From: Steinernema hermaphroditum
Taxonomy: Eukaryota > Nematoda > Chromadorea > Rhabditida > Steinernematidae
Assembly: GCA_030435675.1 (NCBI GenBank)
Contig: CM059623.1
Coordinates: 11,750,092-11,814,091, forward strand
Direction: 5' to 3'
DNA: 64,000 bases
The first letter of the stretch is position 1. Every line of letters starts with the position of its first letter. This document shows, piece by piece, positions 11,576-22,101 of this stretch. Made by a program: the position numbers and the translations under genes. The notes under the pieces are model-generated. The model made no database searches. It saw only the letters and a program-made list of their open reading frames with translations, and was not told the origin of the DNA.

Positions 11576-12115
11576 GACGCAAAATAAGAAAACTGAAAGG
11601 TGAATTGCTGTAATAGGTGGGGAAAGTAATCAATTCGTTTTGCGCAACATTCGGTCGTTCCGCTGTCGGCGACCTCCTTTCGACCGACGTCCGATGGGAA
11701 CGCCGCGAGGGAGAGGAGGATCGTCTTAAATCGCCTAATTATGCGCGCCGCCGTCGCCTCTCGTCGCAGCGGAGGAATGCGGAGGATGAGGACGATTACG
11801 CGATCAGTATGTAACTGGGTCAGAACCTCGGCGCGCCGAGGTGAAACTTTCGGACCCCTCGGGGAGTGTTTAGCAAATGGACGCGTCCTCTAACGACGTC
11901 GTTTTCCAGCGATCTAGAGCATCCGTTGGAGCACAAAAAATGCCCTGCCCTAGAAAAGTGAAATTCGTATTTTTCTGCAAGAAGTTAAATGGCTGGAAGT
12001 GAAGATGCGCCGCAGAGCTTGTCGAATGACCACTCTAGAGCCAAGAACAGCAAAGTACGGCTACTACCGTATCTCTAGTACTTAACAGAAACCCACATTC
12101 TCACATTTTAGGCAT
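11576..12115. other. Intergenic, no gene seen
   Basis: Upstream region of the PAN-domain gene. It holds a short GC-rich segment (about 11650-11780) and no frame with protein-like composition, so it is probably promoter sequence. Confidence 0.45.
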
Positions 12116-12664
12116 CTACAGGGGTCCATTTGGCGTCCATATATCGAAACTGTCTGAAAGCGACCAGTCTTTCCCCTCACCGGTTATCCAGAATAAAGGA
12201 CACAGGGACGGTCTACAAATCGTCTTTACCAAAAAACGACATCTAGACAATTCTAAAAACTCATAGGAACATAACTCATAAAAACTCGAAAAATGAAAAG
12301 TCGACTTCGACTCCTCCAGAGCTTCCAGGAGAGCATATTTCCCGTCTACGTTGGAAATGACGCTCTCCACTGTTTCAGCTTTCACTTTGGCTCCCACAAC
12401 GAATAGGTCCCTGACGGTGCCCCAGTCTCCCAAGTTCATTTCTTGGACGGCCTCGCGCTGCTCAGGATGGCGAACAATGTAGTCCATGAGCTTGTAGGCG
12501 GATACGGTGACGATGGACATCATGGACATGGACTCGTTGGCGATGACCCGGTCGTTGATGTCGACGACAAGAAGGTCGAATTCTGGGCGGGACGAGTTGT
12601 CCAGGCGGTTCGCGTAGTCCTGGAGGGTCTGAATGAGTCGGCTCTCTGCGTTTCCTTCCACCAC
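12116..12664 (-). pseudogene. Unrecognised ORF, probably truncated or frameshifted
   Basis: A 182-codon frame whose first 130 or so residues look like a real folded protein (LLVVDINDRV, RDLFVVGAKVKAETVESVI). The last 45 are Cys/Trp/Ser rich and look like read-through. I do not recognise the family. Upstream the same frame stays open to about 12720, while a protein-like stretch (PNASRLKKAIDSAPAVPR) lies in another frame, so a one-base shift near 12665 is possible. No intact start with splice signals was found. The 5' end stops almost exactly where the duplicated promoter/peptide segment begins (12742), so that insertion may have cut the gene. It could also be a live gene whose first exon I missed. 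Confidence 0.4.
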
Positions 12665-12886
12665 CGAGGGACTGCTGGAGCGGAGTCGATCGCCTTCTTG
12701 AGCCTCGAGGCATTGGGCTGGAACAGAGGAAGTTCATTTTTGGTGCCATTGAAATGTCCCTTTCCCAATAAACGCCTACAGTCACACAATGAATCAGCGT
12801 TTCAACACCTGCTCATGTCCCCTTATCCGGGCACAATCCGTGTTTGTTCAGGCGTGCATCCGGCGATCAGAGTCGGAATGTTCCGC

Positions 12887-12893
12887 TATAAAA
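12887..12893 (+). promoter_or_regulatory. TATA box inside an inverted repeat
   Basis: TATAAAA sits 32 bp before the ATG of the secreted peptide gene and is flanked by TTCCG on the left and CGGAA on the right. The same arrangement is kept in the second copy (about 39313-39319). Confidence 0.7.
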
Positions 12894-12924
12894 CGGAACC
12901 ACGCAAGCCACAATCCATCCGACA

Positions 12925-13209
12925 ATGAACGCTTTCGCCCTCGTCGTCTTCTGTGCCACCTTGGCCGTCTTCGTCACCGCCACCCCCTGCAAGGACGCCT
13001 CCAACGGTCGCGTCTACCAGCCCGGAGTCAGCTACTTGATGGAAGACTGTGGCTCACTGAAGGCCTGCCTCGGCGGCCAGATCTTCACGATGCCCTACAA
13101 GTGCGTTCCCAACTCCCAGTGTGGCCGTGAGGGCGCTTTCCCCATGTGCGTCTGTAACACCGGCTTCAAGAAGGCCGGCGACATCAACTCTCCCTGCGTT
13201 CGAGCCTAG
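12925..13209 (+). CDS. Secreted 8-cysteine peptide, copy 1
   Basis: A single-exon gene of 94 residues. The first 20 residues are a clear signal peptide ending in TAT|P, leaving a mature chain of about 75 residues with eight cysteines in the pattern C-x(20+)-C-x5-C-x(11)-C-x5-C-x8-C-x-C-x(13)-C. The CVCNTGF segment resembles the end of EGF-like or TIL-like extracellular modules, but I cannot place it in a named family. A TATA box lies 32 bp upstream and AATAAA about 25 bp after the stop, so it is a compact, probably strongly expressed gene. The copy at 39352-39636 differs at only four residues (5, 40, 59 and 65), two of them charge or polarity changes on the mature surface. A structural or defence role is possible but not shown. 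Confidence 0.85.
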   Translation: MNAFALVVFCATLAVFVTATPCKDASNGRVYQPGVSYLMEDCGSLKACLGGQIFTMPYKCVPNSQCGREGAFPMCVCNTGFKKAGDINSPCVRA

Positions 13210-13456
13210 TAGTGAATTGTTCTCTGGATCTGAATAAATTTTTGATGCTGGAAAACGCTAGCGTACTGGTGTCACTTGCAGGGTAGGCATTAAATCTGCA
13301 TCTAAAGCAATTACTCAAGCAGCAAGCAATTTCCTTAATCAAAATGGCGTCTGCTGTGCCAGCTGAACCTAAAACTGCGCTCAACTAGTTGTTCTGGATT
13401 ATGGAATCACCGACAGTCGATGGTTCACAACTCTGCTTAGGCCCCCCAAAGCCATC

Positions 13457-13480
13457 TAGTAGTGAAATGTTCTCTGGATC
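13457..13480 (+). repeat. Third remnant of the peptide gene 3' UTR
   Basis: These 24 bases nearly match the post-stop sequence of the 8-cysteine peptide gene at 13207-13230 (TAGTAGTGAA...TCTCTGGATC), followed by a similar ATTTTTGATTG. No coding remnant accompanies them. Confidence 0.6.
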
Positions 13481-13901
13481 ACGATTTTTGATTGAGAGCT
13501 CATCCAAAGCCGTCTTCCTTGCCCTTGCCATCAGACCTGTTTTTCAACAAAACGAAAGGAACGACCGTCTGCTTAACACGTCTGGCGATAAAGCGGCGGT
13601 CATAAACTGTCTCGAATTCATTGTTATGCATGTTTGCACGTTTGCCCGTTTGCGCTATATAAATGCGGTCCCTTATCGGAGACGTTAAATAGAGAAGCGT
13701 CGATTTGTCGTGGCTCTTTCTCTTCTGTTGCTTTTTGTTTGCTCACGGTTTCTTGTAACTCTTGGTATGTTAACACCAAGCGTATGAAGCAGTGAAGCCC
13801 CGGATTCCAATGATTCCGGCCCAGCTCGGCTAGGAATTCGAATCCCAAATCTCTGGCTCCGGCTCGGATAAGAAAGGTTCCAGCTCCTTATGTGTATCCA
13901 A

Positions 13902-13971
13902 GCTGGGGGTCTCGGATGTCGCATCCGAGACCCTCAGCCAGAAGGTACAAGGACAGGTCTTTTCCTGTCCT
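13902..13971. repeat. Two adjacent hairpins
   Basis: The arms 13902-13918 and 13922-13938 pair over 17 positions with one mismatch around a 3-base loop. Twelve bases on, 13950-13957 and 13964-13971 (AGGACAGG / CCTGTCCT) pair perfectly around a 6-base loop. They may belong to a foldback element or a structured RNA. Confidence 0.75.
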
Positions 13972-16487
13972 GCCCAAAGTACAGGTTTTATAAGTTTTAT
14001 GGCGTGCTTTATAATATGCAAGGAGTAGAATCTGATTCCACGAATCTGATTCAAAATCAGTTTTCAGAATCTGAATTTCAGTGTATTGCACTTCTAGTCA
14101 TAAATAATCGAGCCCACGATGAATGTCACGTGTCAAAACGCACCAAAGTGACGACGATGTAAACAGCTGAGTGCAATTCGATTAGAGAGAACAGAGACCA
14201 TTTTGATTTCGCAGTTTTGGTTTGAGTGCGAATGAACTCCGAAAAGATAAAGACGCACAAAAACTGTAAATACATTCATCATCATTTTGTGGGTTCCTTT
14301 GCCGAGGGATATGGACAAGAAACAGAAACATTTCACAAATGCTAACAATCGCCACGTCTCTCAAAAGTTCACCGCACCCAGTAAATGTCGTTTCCCGAAA
14401 GTTAAACGAAATCGTTAAATTAGGTCGCGAACACAACTCGGCACACCCTGTTCGATTTCGATTTCCTTTGATCTGGCGTCTATCGCCCTATTTTTGTGCT
14501 GTGTTTATCTAAATTCAGAGCCAGCTCGGATTTCCGACTCAGCTTTGGCTTAGAATCAGTTCGCTTCGGATTCACCATTTTTTGAGCCTTAGGTTCACAC
14601 ATTTATACATTAATCGATTTTGATTATATTCTCCAATTAATTGCTTTTTGGTCTGTACTTTGGGAACCACGGCATTGCGACCTTCCCTAGCATTTAAAGT
14701 GTGAGGTCACTGTTTGGAGAATGCATAGTGCATCCAAGTGCACATAAAAACCACCCATTTCTCGGGAGGGCTTGTATTCCTGAAATGAGTGGTGACTCAA
14801 TCTGCGCCTATATAAACGGCCTGAGGACAGCTTTAACTCACTTTTTCTGTGATATCTCCCCCGCAAACTTATTATACGTTTTTGAAGAACGAAGGGTTTC
14901 ATGGGCCGTCCACATGTATTGTTCACTGGAAGCACATTTTTGGATAAACATAGCGCTGTTTACGTCACTTGATTTTCACAAATCTCCCCGTACAGTGTGT
15001 CCCGTGACTTCCATTGTGCACATTCAAACAAAATGTATTTTCTTCTTGTTGTTTGTGTCAACAAATCATTCCATGTACAGTGAGTACACTTGCACTCCTT
15101 GACGACAAATTTTAGAATGCCCGTTTCTACGACCACAACGCGTCCAACATGGGAATTAAGTATGGTTTAAATCAAAAAGAGAAGTTTACGTATCTTTCGA
15201 GTCGTGTATTACCCAGTTTAGTGCTGAAAGTTGTGTTTGGAGTGAAGTGCCTTAGATGACTCGTACCAGTCCAAATTTTCCCGTGATCCTGGACCCTAAT
15301 CTTAGCATTTATCGTATCGAATCAACAACATCACGCCATTCAGAGCATCTTGTAAGCAAAAAAGATACGAAGTCACCGATCTTTTTATGAGTTCGGCGTG
15401 GGGAACGATATCAGAGAAGAAAACGGCATTAGAGTCTCCCAGGCGTTTCCGCCCCAAAAGCTCCAACCAGAAACTGGGCAAGATTGTCGTCGCAGAGATA
15501 GCTAAATAACTGATGCAGCGTTAGAACGTTCGTTACATTACTCACGTGTGTGTAAGAGCGAAACGAGTTCATCTTGTTGTATCAATGGTTTAAGGGCCTT
15601 GCGAGATGTCTCATATAATTCCGGCATAGACACAAAGCACACTGTTGATGTTGACCTTCTTCTGGCTACGGCATCCGAGCAGAGCGATCAGCGTTCTCAT
15701 TCATTTGCACAGGCATCGGAGAAGCGAAGAGACTGAATCCAGTCCTGGCGCGTCGATGGGGCACAGCGAACGGAGCGGGATTGCAATAGGAAGATTCCGA
15801 TTTTTTCGATTTTCCGGCCAATGCTAAATGGGAAATTTCCGAAATCTTCTGTCTTTTTTTTCTATTTTTAGAAGTCGTTATCGAAAGCATTAGATTACCT
15901 ATCGGTTACGTATCACTCACTCAGGTGATTAAGTGACATTTACTCAGAAATGAACTACTCTATTTGTCGTCTTTCATGTTGTCATTGAGTGCACGAGTAC
16001 TAGATGACATTGGTGCCCTTATCGAGCAGTAACGTCAAAGTGACCTAGTGGCCGTGGCCTACAAAAAGATGCTTACATCCTTCGTAAGACCCAACATCTT
16101 GATTCCTTTGATTCCCTACAAAACACTACTTATCTATGCAGGTCCCGAGCAAATGACCACCTCTCTGAGGGAGTAGTTCGCAACTGCTTCGAAAATCCGC
16201 ACTAGTTGGTCGTTTTCTAGGAAGTGTCCCTAATCTGTGAGCACATTCGGTCGCTTGTTTTTTAGCACTATGTTGTTGAGATTAGTGTTGTCCTTTCAGT
16301 TCAGAGATGTCCGTACCCTGACAGTGTTGAATTAATCCTCTTAAGGGCTGACGTGGAATGATACGAGTCCACAACAGGTGCCTTATAAAAAGGAATCAGT
16401 TCGAACAAAGCGTGGATCGAGAAAGGGACGTGTCTTCTGAATAGAAGTCATTAGCGGAGAGAATTAAGCGAGTCCTTTCAGGTCGTC

Positions 16488-18205
16488 ATGCAGCTGCCTC
16501 TTGGGGTCTTCCTTGCGTGCGTTCTCAGCCAGGTGCTGGCCGATGAACTTGTACTTGTCCAATCGGTAGGTATATCATTTATGCCAGAAGTTCGTTTGTG
16601 TTTAACTTCGCCCTCTATTTATCCCTCTATTCACTTTGTGCATATCGATGAGTGGCTATGATTGTAAAGTAGATTTTAAATCGACTATATACCTTGTTTG
16701 GACTTAAGATATCATCTGAATATGAGTCTCATTCTCGTCGCAGATTCATCTACCCCCTCCCAAATCGCCTACTACTTTCAGCTATGGCGTCATGGAGACA
16801 GAACCCCTCAAGGCACCTACAAAGACGACCCGTACCAAGAGAACTTCTGGGGAAAGAAGTGGGGAGAGTTGACTACCGTAAGACTTCTTTCTTTTCTCTA
16901 TTTCTTCAAAAAGCGTTTTAGAAAGGAATGTGGCAGGAATTTCAACAGGGGCAGAAACTAAAGGCGAGATACATCGATGACTTGAAGTTCCTGAACTCCA
17001 CATACGATTCCAGAGATGTAAGGCTAACCAATCCCGCAAGTCACTTCTTAACGCTTCCAGGTCTACGTCCGCAGCACCGACATGCCCCGAACCCTGCAAA
17101 GCGCCTATTCCAACCTGGCCTCTTTCTACAGCGATTCCAACAACACTCATCCTCTCCAAAAACTGTGGCCGAAGACATGGTCTCCTATCCCGGTCCACAC
17201 TATTACTAGGAACTCCGACTATGTACTAAGATCCACGTCTACCTTGGATATGTTGCTTATTTCAGCTCCTCGCCTGGGACCCAATCTGTCCTCGTCGAGA
17301 ACAGCTATATGATGAGCAACAGGAATTCAAGGGATTCGTCGACTACATCGACGAGCGAAAGGTGGGACTCGAAGATTAGGCGTCCAGTTTGTAGGGTTTT
17401 AGCCTTTTATCGATGAGCTCACTGCCAGGACCGGCTGGAACATGTCCGATCTGTTCACTCTCGAAGAGTTCTACGATACCGTTTGGATTGAGAAACTCTA
17501 CAACCTCACCATTCCCGATTGGATCACAGACGAGAAGTTCCAGAAGCTGAAGTCGATCTTGGACATCGCAATCGATTACATCTATGGAAACGGTATGCCA
17601 CGTAGGGGTTGAGTCCGTTCAACGCGAGTTACCGTAGTTTTCACAGACGGGAACAACTTCTATTTGTGTTTCAGCTGAGTTCGGACACGAAGAGAACGTG
17701 GAGCTGATACGGATCACGGGCGGCGTTCTTTTGGCCGAGATGCTCCAGAACGCTCACAAGGCCATCGAGAACTCCACTGAAGTGAAGTACTTCGCCTACT
17801 CCGCGGTAAGCTCTCTGCCCCGAAGCCCTCCTAACCCCGCTCCCAGCACGACAGCACCATCAACGCTCTGCTGCGGGCCCTCGGAGCCAAGAAGGCCGTC
17901 GTCAAGGAGCGCATCCCCGACTACGCCAGTCTCCTGGTCCTTGAGCTCTGGAAGACCACCCAGGGCGACCACGCCGTGCGGCTCCTCTTCTCCGCCGACG
18001 CGGCGGCGCCCTTCAAGACGGTGACACGCGCCGTCTCTGGATGTCCCCAGAGGGAGTTCTGTCCGCTCGACGTCTTCGAGAAGAGGAGCGAGAAGTACGT
18101 CTCCAGGAACATCCAGGAGGTTAGGGTGGCGATCAAAGAGGTCCATTGAAAAGACTGCTTTAGGAGTGCAAAAAGAAGGCCGAAAAGAACGCGGTTGACT
18201 TCTAA
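16488..18205 (+). CDS. Secreted histidine acid phosphatase, gene A
   Basis: Histidine acid phosphatases hydrolyse phosphomonoesters at acid pH through a phosphohistidine intermediate. In nematodes many are secreted, often in the gut. Nine exons: 16488-16565, 16782-16877, 16922-17017, 17061-17222, 17266-17361, 17403-17592, 17675-17805, 17847-18119, 18164-18205, giving 387 residues. A signal peptide is followed by DELVLVQS, the catalytic RHGDRTP (about residues 29-35) and, late in the chain, the proton-donor HD in HDSTINALL. Several N-glycosylation sequons (NST, NNT, NLT) fit secretion. The ATG is 6 nt after a CCTTTCAG acceptor, with TATAAAA about 105 bp upstream. The tail is short and ends AVDF. 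A tandem paralogue follows 1.06 kb downstream. Confidence 0.93.
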
Positions 18206-19261
18206 GTTGTACATTGTAAATAAATTTAAAAAAATAAGTAAATTCGTTTGGTCACAAGGAGTATGTCTCTTTGAAGGGATCAAGTGCCAAAAAAAGAACC
18301 TCGGGAGGAAATTTAAAAATTACAAGTTACAGGGAAAAAAGGACAAAAATATTTACCGTTAAATACCTCTACTGTCTAAGTATAGTGAAGTGAAGGCACC
18401 TAACGTAAGTGCAACCTAATCCCAATATTCTAAATCCCGTACAATAGCTAGCGTTTGCAGGCTCTGCTGGAGGAACAACAGGCGCAGATGAGGGGGCACG
18501 ACGAGACCAAAACAACCAACCGGTCCCCACAGAAAACCAAGAATGACTTTTGAATCACAACCAGGATAAACACAATGCAATTCAAGAGCTGTCTGGACTG
18601 TCTAGACATCTAAAAGGGCACAACGACGAAGGCATAGTCGGTGTTCTGTGTGTTTTGGTCCCTGTGGTTCGTCTTTGTACGCTAAAAAACGACCAGGTTT
18701 CATCTTCGCACCCCGAAAATGTTCAAATTTCCGCGCCAAATTTTAAAATAAAGTGAGACTAATAGGAAACCTACTGTTTATGTGTTCTCTTTCATTTTTC
18801 GTATTTGTCGAATAATGACATTTTCGAAACTTTCAAGGCCACTCCCATGTCGACTTTTTGGTTTTTGGTCCACGGAGATCAGCTTTCAACTTCCTGCAGA
18901 GCAAATCAGGTTTCCGCCTCCGCTGCTTCCTTGTGTCGCCAAGTTCGGACGAAGGAACAAAACGTAGCAGTTCTTCGAAATCGGTGTTCTGTCGTCGCAA
19001 AGTAGACAGGGTGTCAAGGCCGGGTGCACGTCGGCTGCTGTCGGAGTCTGCTAGACAGAGACAGACGCTCTTTGTTCACCACCACAAAACCTAACGTAAC
19101 CGCCTCGATCTCTATAGTAATAAGTTTCACGGAAAAGCGCTACTTCTCAGTAGACAGGATGAGACGTTCCACTGAAATAGACACAAAAGTGCACCCGACG
19201 TTCTTCGCGCGGCGATAAAGGGAGGCTGCAAGGCGGCAAACTACTTCCTTTTCGGGTCGTC
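18206..19261. other. Spacer between the phosphatase paralogues
   Basis: No complete gene seen. It contains the possible alternative terminal exon at 18461-18553, a GTCTAGAC palindrome (18600-18607) and the promoter of gene B. Confidence 0.5.
18461..18553 (+). other. Possible alternative last exon of phosphatase gene A
   Basis: A GCGTTTGCAG acceptor is followed by a 30-codon open frame, rich in Gln, Glu, Lys and Thr and ending in NDF-stop. Its phase 0 matches the end of exon 8 of phosphatase A, whose normal last exon also ends in DF-stop. It could be an alternative hydrophilic tail or a decayed exon. Confidence 0.3.
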
Positions 19262-20944
19262 ATGTTGCGAGTTGCGGTCGTCTTCGTCTGCCTTCTTTCT
19301 ATCCCAGCCTTCGCCGATGAACTCCTCCTTGTCCAAGCGGTAAGTCTAGTGATATTAGCCGCTAAAAAGGTACTTATCTCAACTGCTTGGTAACAGTGGA
19401 AAAGAAGCTTTAGTCCTTTAAATATTCTAGATTTTAGCTATAAACTGGCCTTTTCTAATTCCTTAAATGCCTGGTTCAATCGTGCCACTTTCAGTTATGG
19501 CGTCATGGAGACAGAATCCCTCAAGGCACCTACAAGGACGACCCCTACCAGCAGAGCTTCTGGGGAAAGAAGTGGGGAGAGATGACCAACGTAAGGGCAC
19601 TTACCGTCTTCTCTAAAATACGATATATTCAGAAAGGTATGTGGCAGGAGTACCAGCAGGGACTCAGGCTGAAGCAGAGATACATCGACGAGTTGAAGTT
19701 CCTGAACGCTACGTACGATGCCAGAGATGTAAGCGGCGTTCACGAATGGGAATATATCCCAAATCCGATTTCAGATCTACGTCAGAAGTAGTGACTTCTC
19801 GCGGACCCTCCAAAGTGCCTATTCCAATTTGGCCGCTTTCTACAACAGCTCCCAAAACACCCATCCCCTGCAGAAGCTTTGGCCTAATACGTGGTCGCCT
19901 ATCCCTGTCCATACCATCGAGAAGGATATTGACTACGTGAGAAGACAGCTAGAGATTTCTGTTACCTCTTCTTTCAGCTCCTGGTCTGGGATACAATCTG
20001 TCCGCGTCGCCAACAACTGATGACCGAACGGCAAAGATTCAGGGGATACGTTGACTACATGAAGAACCATAAGGTGCCACATGTCTCTGATCTTTGCTAA
20101 CATGGAGTTATTAAGGCCTTGATGGACGAAATCTCTACCAAAACTGGTCTGGATATCTCAGATGCTCTCAAATTGGAGGTCTTCTTCGATACCATCTGGA
20201 TCGAGAATCTCTACAATCTCACACTTCCCAGCTGGATTACAAAAGAGAAATTCACTGAGATGAAGGAAGTTTTGGACATCGTCAACGACTATGTCTTCGG
20301 AAATGGTATGTCACATATTAAATCTGCCCGGCGAAAGTTACCGTAGTTTTCACAGACGGAAACAACTTCTATTTGTGTTTCAGCGGAGTTCGAACACGAA
20401 GAGAACGTGGAGCTGATCCGGATTACGGGCGGCGTTCTTTTGGCCGAGATGCTCCAGAACGCTCACAAGGCCATCGAGAACTCCACCGAAGTGAAGTACT
20501 TCGCCTACTCCGCGGTAAGCTCTCCGCCCCGAAGCCCTCCTAACCCCGCTCCCAGCACGACAGCACCATCAACGCTCTGCTGCGGGCCCTCGGAGCCAAG
20601 AAGGCCGTCGTCAAGGAGCGCATCCCCGACTACGCCAGTCTCCTGGTCCTTGAGCTCTGGAAGACCACCCAGGGCGACCACGCCGTGCGGCTCCTCTTCT
20701 CCGCCGACGCGGCGGCGCCCTTCAAGACGGTGACGCGCGTCGTCTCTGGATGCCCCCAGAGGGAGTTCTGTCCGCTCGACGTCTTCGAGAAGAGGAGCGA
20801 GAAGTACGTCTCCAAGAACATCCAGGAGGTTAGGGTGGCGATCAAAGAGGTCCATTGAAAAGACTGCTTTAGGAGTGCAAAATACGACCTAAGAAGAAGC
20901 TGAATCACATAGGGACTGATTTTAAAATAAAGAGGACGCTGTAA
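19262..20944 (+). CDS. Secreted histidine acid phosphatase, gene B
   Basis: Tandem paralogue of gene A with the same nine-exon structure: 19262-19339, 19495-19590, 19633-19728, 19775-19936, 19978-20073, 20116-20305, 20384-20514, 20556-20828, 20873-20944, giving 397 residues. It has a signal peptide, the catalytic RHGDRIP and the HD of HDSTINALL, so it should be active. Exons 1-6 have diverged clearly from gene A, whereas exons 7-8 and the introns around them are almost identical. The last exon is different: after ECK it runs into a basic 20-residue tail ending KIKRTL. The acceptor AG found just before gene A's ATG is GG here (TTTTCGGGTCGTCATG), so this gene may not be trans-spliced there. GATAAAG at about 19214 could serve as a TATA-like element. 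Confidence 0.92.
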
Positions 20945-21012
20945 TTTATGGCCGAATAAAGAGTTCTATGCGCTGTGTGACAGTAAGACGCACTTCGTTT
21001 ATTCAAACGATC

Positions 21013-22101
21013 TCATAAGAAATACACCGTACAGGAATCTTTGGTACTAAACAACTTTCTCTTGGTCATCTCCTCCTCTGTCTTTCTCGCGGCCATGTCA
21101 GTTAGGCACACAGAAACGATAAGACTGTTCGCTTCAGATTTTGGATGTTGGAGATGGAAGAAACGCCACTTGATACTGTACCATTGGAAGTCTTCTTCAC
21201 CGGGCAACGGAGGCGCCTCCGCGTCTTCCCTCTCCAATCCTTGAATCCTCTTTTCCGCCCATTCGGAGTGTCCCTCAATCGAGTCCCGACCGATCTCTTG
21301 GAGATCGAAATTGTTGAGAAAACTTATGCTACATGGAAGCGAGACGTCCATGATCTTCTTCGAGGGGACGTCTTCTTCATCCATCCACTTCATGAATAGG
21401 GCGTACTGGCTGTAGAGTCCGCCAGGGAACATGCAGGAAGCTAGAGAGTCGGCTGAGTAGTAGAAGAATCTGGCGTTCGGACTTCGAAGAAAGTCGAATA
21501 TCGATTCCAATGTGGCCGAAGACCAAACTCCTATTTCCCGAAGACGAAGGATGCTCAAATTGGGGCTTCTTATGAATTCGGGAAGAACTTCGCCATAGAA
21601 GTCCTTGAGAAGATCGTAGTGTCGATAGAAATAACACCGAAGATCGTGACAGGAAATGAGGTGCTTCTTGAAAGTGTGGAAGTTGGCGATCTGCGCCTGC
21701 AACCTCTCCTCCTTTTCCGGGCCGGAGACGCATCCGAAACGAACTGTTCGGTGTCTACTTCTGAGAAAGACGTTCATGACCCTCTGGAACGCCTCTCTGG
21801 ACACCTTGTACTTGTCCCTATGCTCTTCTCTCTCGGGTGCGTCGAACACTTTCACTCTGAACTCCGTGATGTATTTGACTTTCGTTGACATCGAACAAGA
21901 GTCTTCCCACGGCTGAGGGTCTCCTTCGTTACGGCACACTTGGACGTAGAAGTTATCGCTTATGTAGGCGATGACTTTGTAGCGTTCCGACAAATAGGAC
22001 TTGGCCAGGCGGCCTATTGGATTGGGAAGCTCGGCAAAATCGGCTCTGTTGTCGACCAGCTGAAGGAGGTGGTCATAGAATAGAAATGGGACATTTTCCA
22101 T
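21013..22101 (-). CDS. Nematode F-box-like protein, intronless
   Basis: A single-exon frame of 362 residues opening with MENVPFLFYDHLLQLVD, the start seen in a large nematode family of F-box-like proteins with a divergent N-terminal F-box motif. The rest is a leucine/aromatic-rich region with pieces that read like degenerate leucine-rich repeats (SPNLSILRLREIGVWSS), then an acidic and Lys-rich tail. Such proteins are thought to recruit substrates to SCF ubiquitin ligases, and the family is expanded and fast evolving. That role is inferred from the start motif only. A TTATTACAG acceptor lies 11 nt before the ATG, so the message may be trans-spliced or have a 5' noncoding exon. It converges on phosphatase gene B, with only 68 bp between the stop codons. 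Confidence 0.65.
   Translation of the reverse strand: MENVPFLFYDHLLQLVDNRADFAELPNPIGRLAKSYLSERYKVIAYISDNFYVQVCRNEGDPQPWEDSCSMSTKVKYITEFRVKVFDAPEREEHRDKYKVSREAFQRVMNVFLRSRHRTVRFGCVSGPEKEERLQAQIANFHTFKKHLISCHDLRCYFYRHYDLLKDFYGEVLPEFIRSPNLSILRLREIGVWSSATLESIFDFLRSPNARFFYYSADSLASCMFPGGLYSQYALFMKWMDEEDVPSKKIMDVSLPCSISFLNNFDLQEIGRDSIEGHSEWAEKRIQGLEREDAEAPPLPGEEDFQWYSIKWRFFHLQHPKSEANSLIVSVCLTDMAARKTEEEMTKRKLFSTKDSCTVYFL

Larger units (their letters stand above)
12742..13247 (+). repeat. Duplicated segment, copy 1 (promoter + peptide gene + 3' UTR)
   Basis: This roughly 500-bp block, from GGTGCCATTGAAATGTCCC to just after the AATAAATTTTTGATG polyadenylation region, is nearly identical to 39171-39674 in the same orientation. 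It covers the promoter, the whole CDS and the 3' UTR, and sequence similarity ends abruptly on both sides. Confidence 0.85.
13248..16487. other. 3.2-kb region without a recognised gene; hairpins and repeats
   Basis: No frame here has protein-like composition with splice support. It contains a 3'-UTR-like remnant of the peptide gene (13457-13480), two hairpins (13902-13971), degenerate AATCTGATTC-type repeats (about 14020-14090) and, at the right end, the promoter of the first phosphatase with TATAAAA near 16385. Confidence 0.5.

Noticed and set aside
13828..13846. GGAATTCGAATCCC, similar to a tRNA T-arm
   Set aside because: No acceptor stem, anticodon arm or pairing partner could be found around it.
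17796..20855. Two 116-codon minus-strand frames in the phosphatase genes
   Set aside because: They are identical shadows of exon 8 in both paralogues and carry no independent signal.
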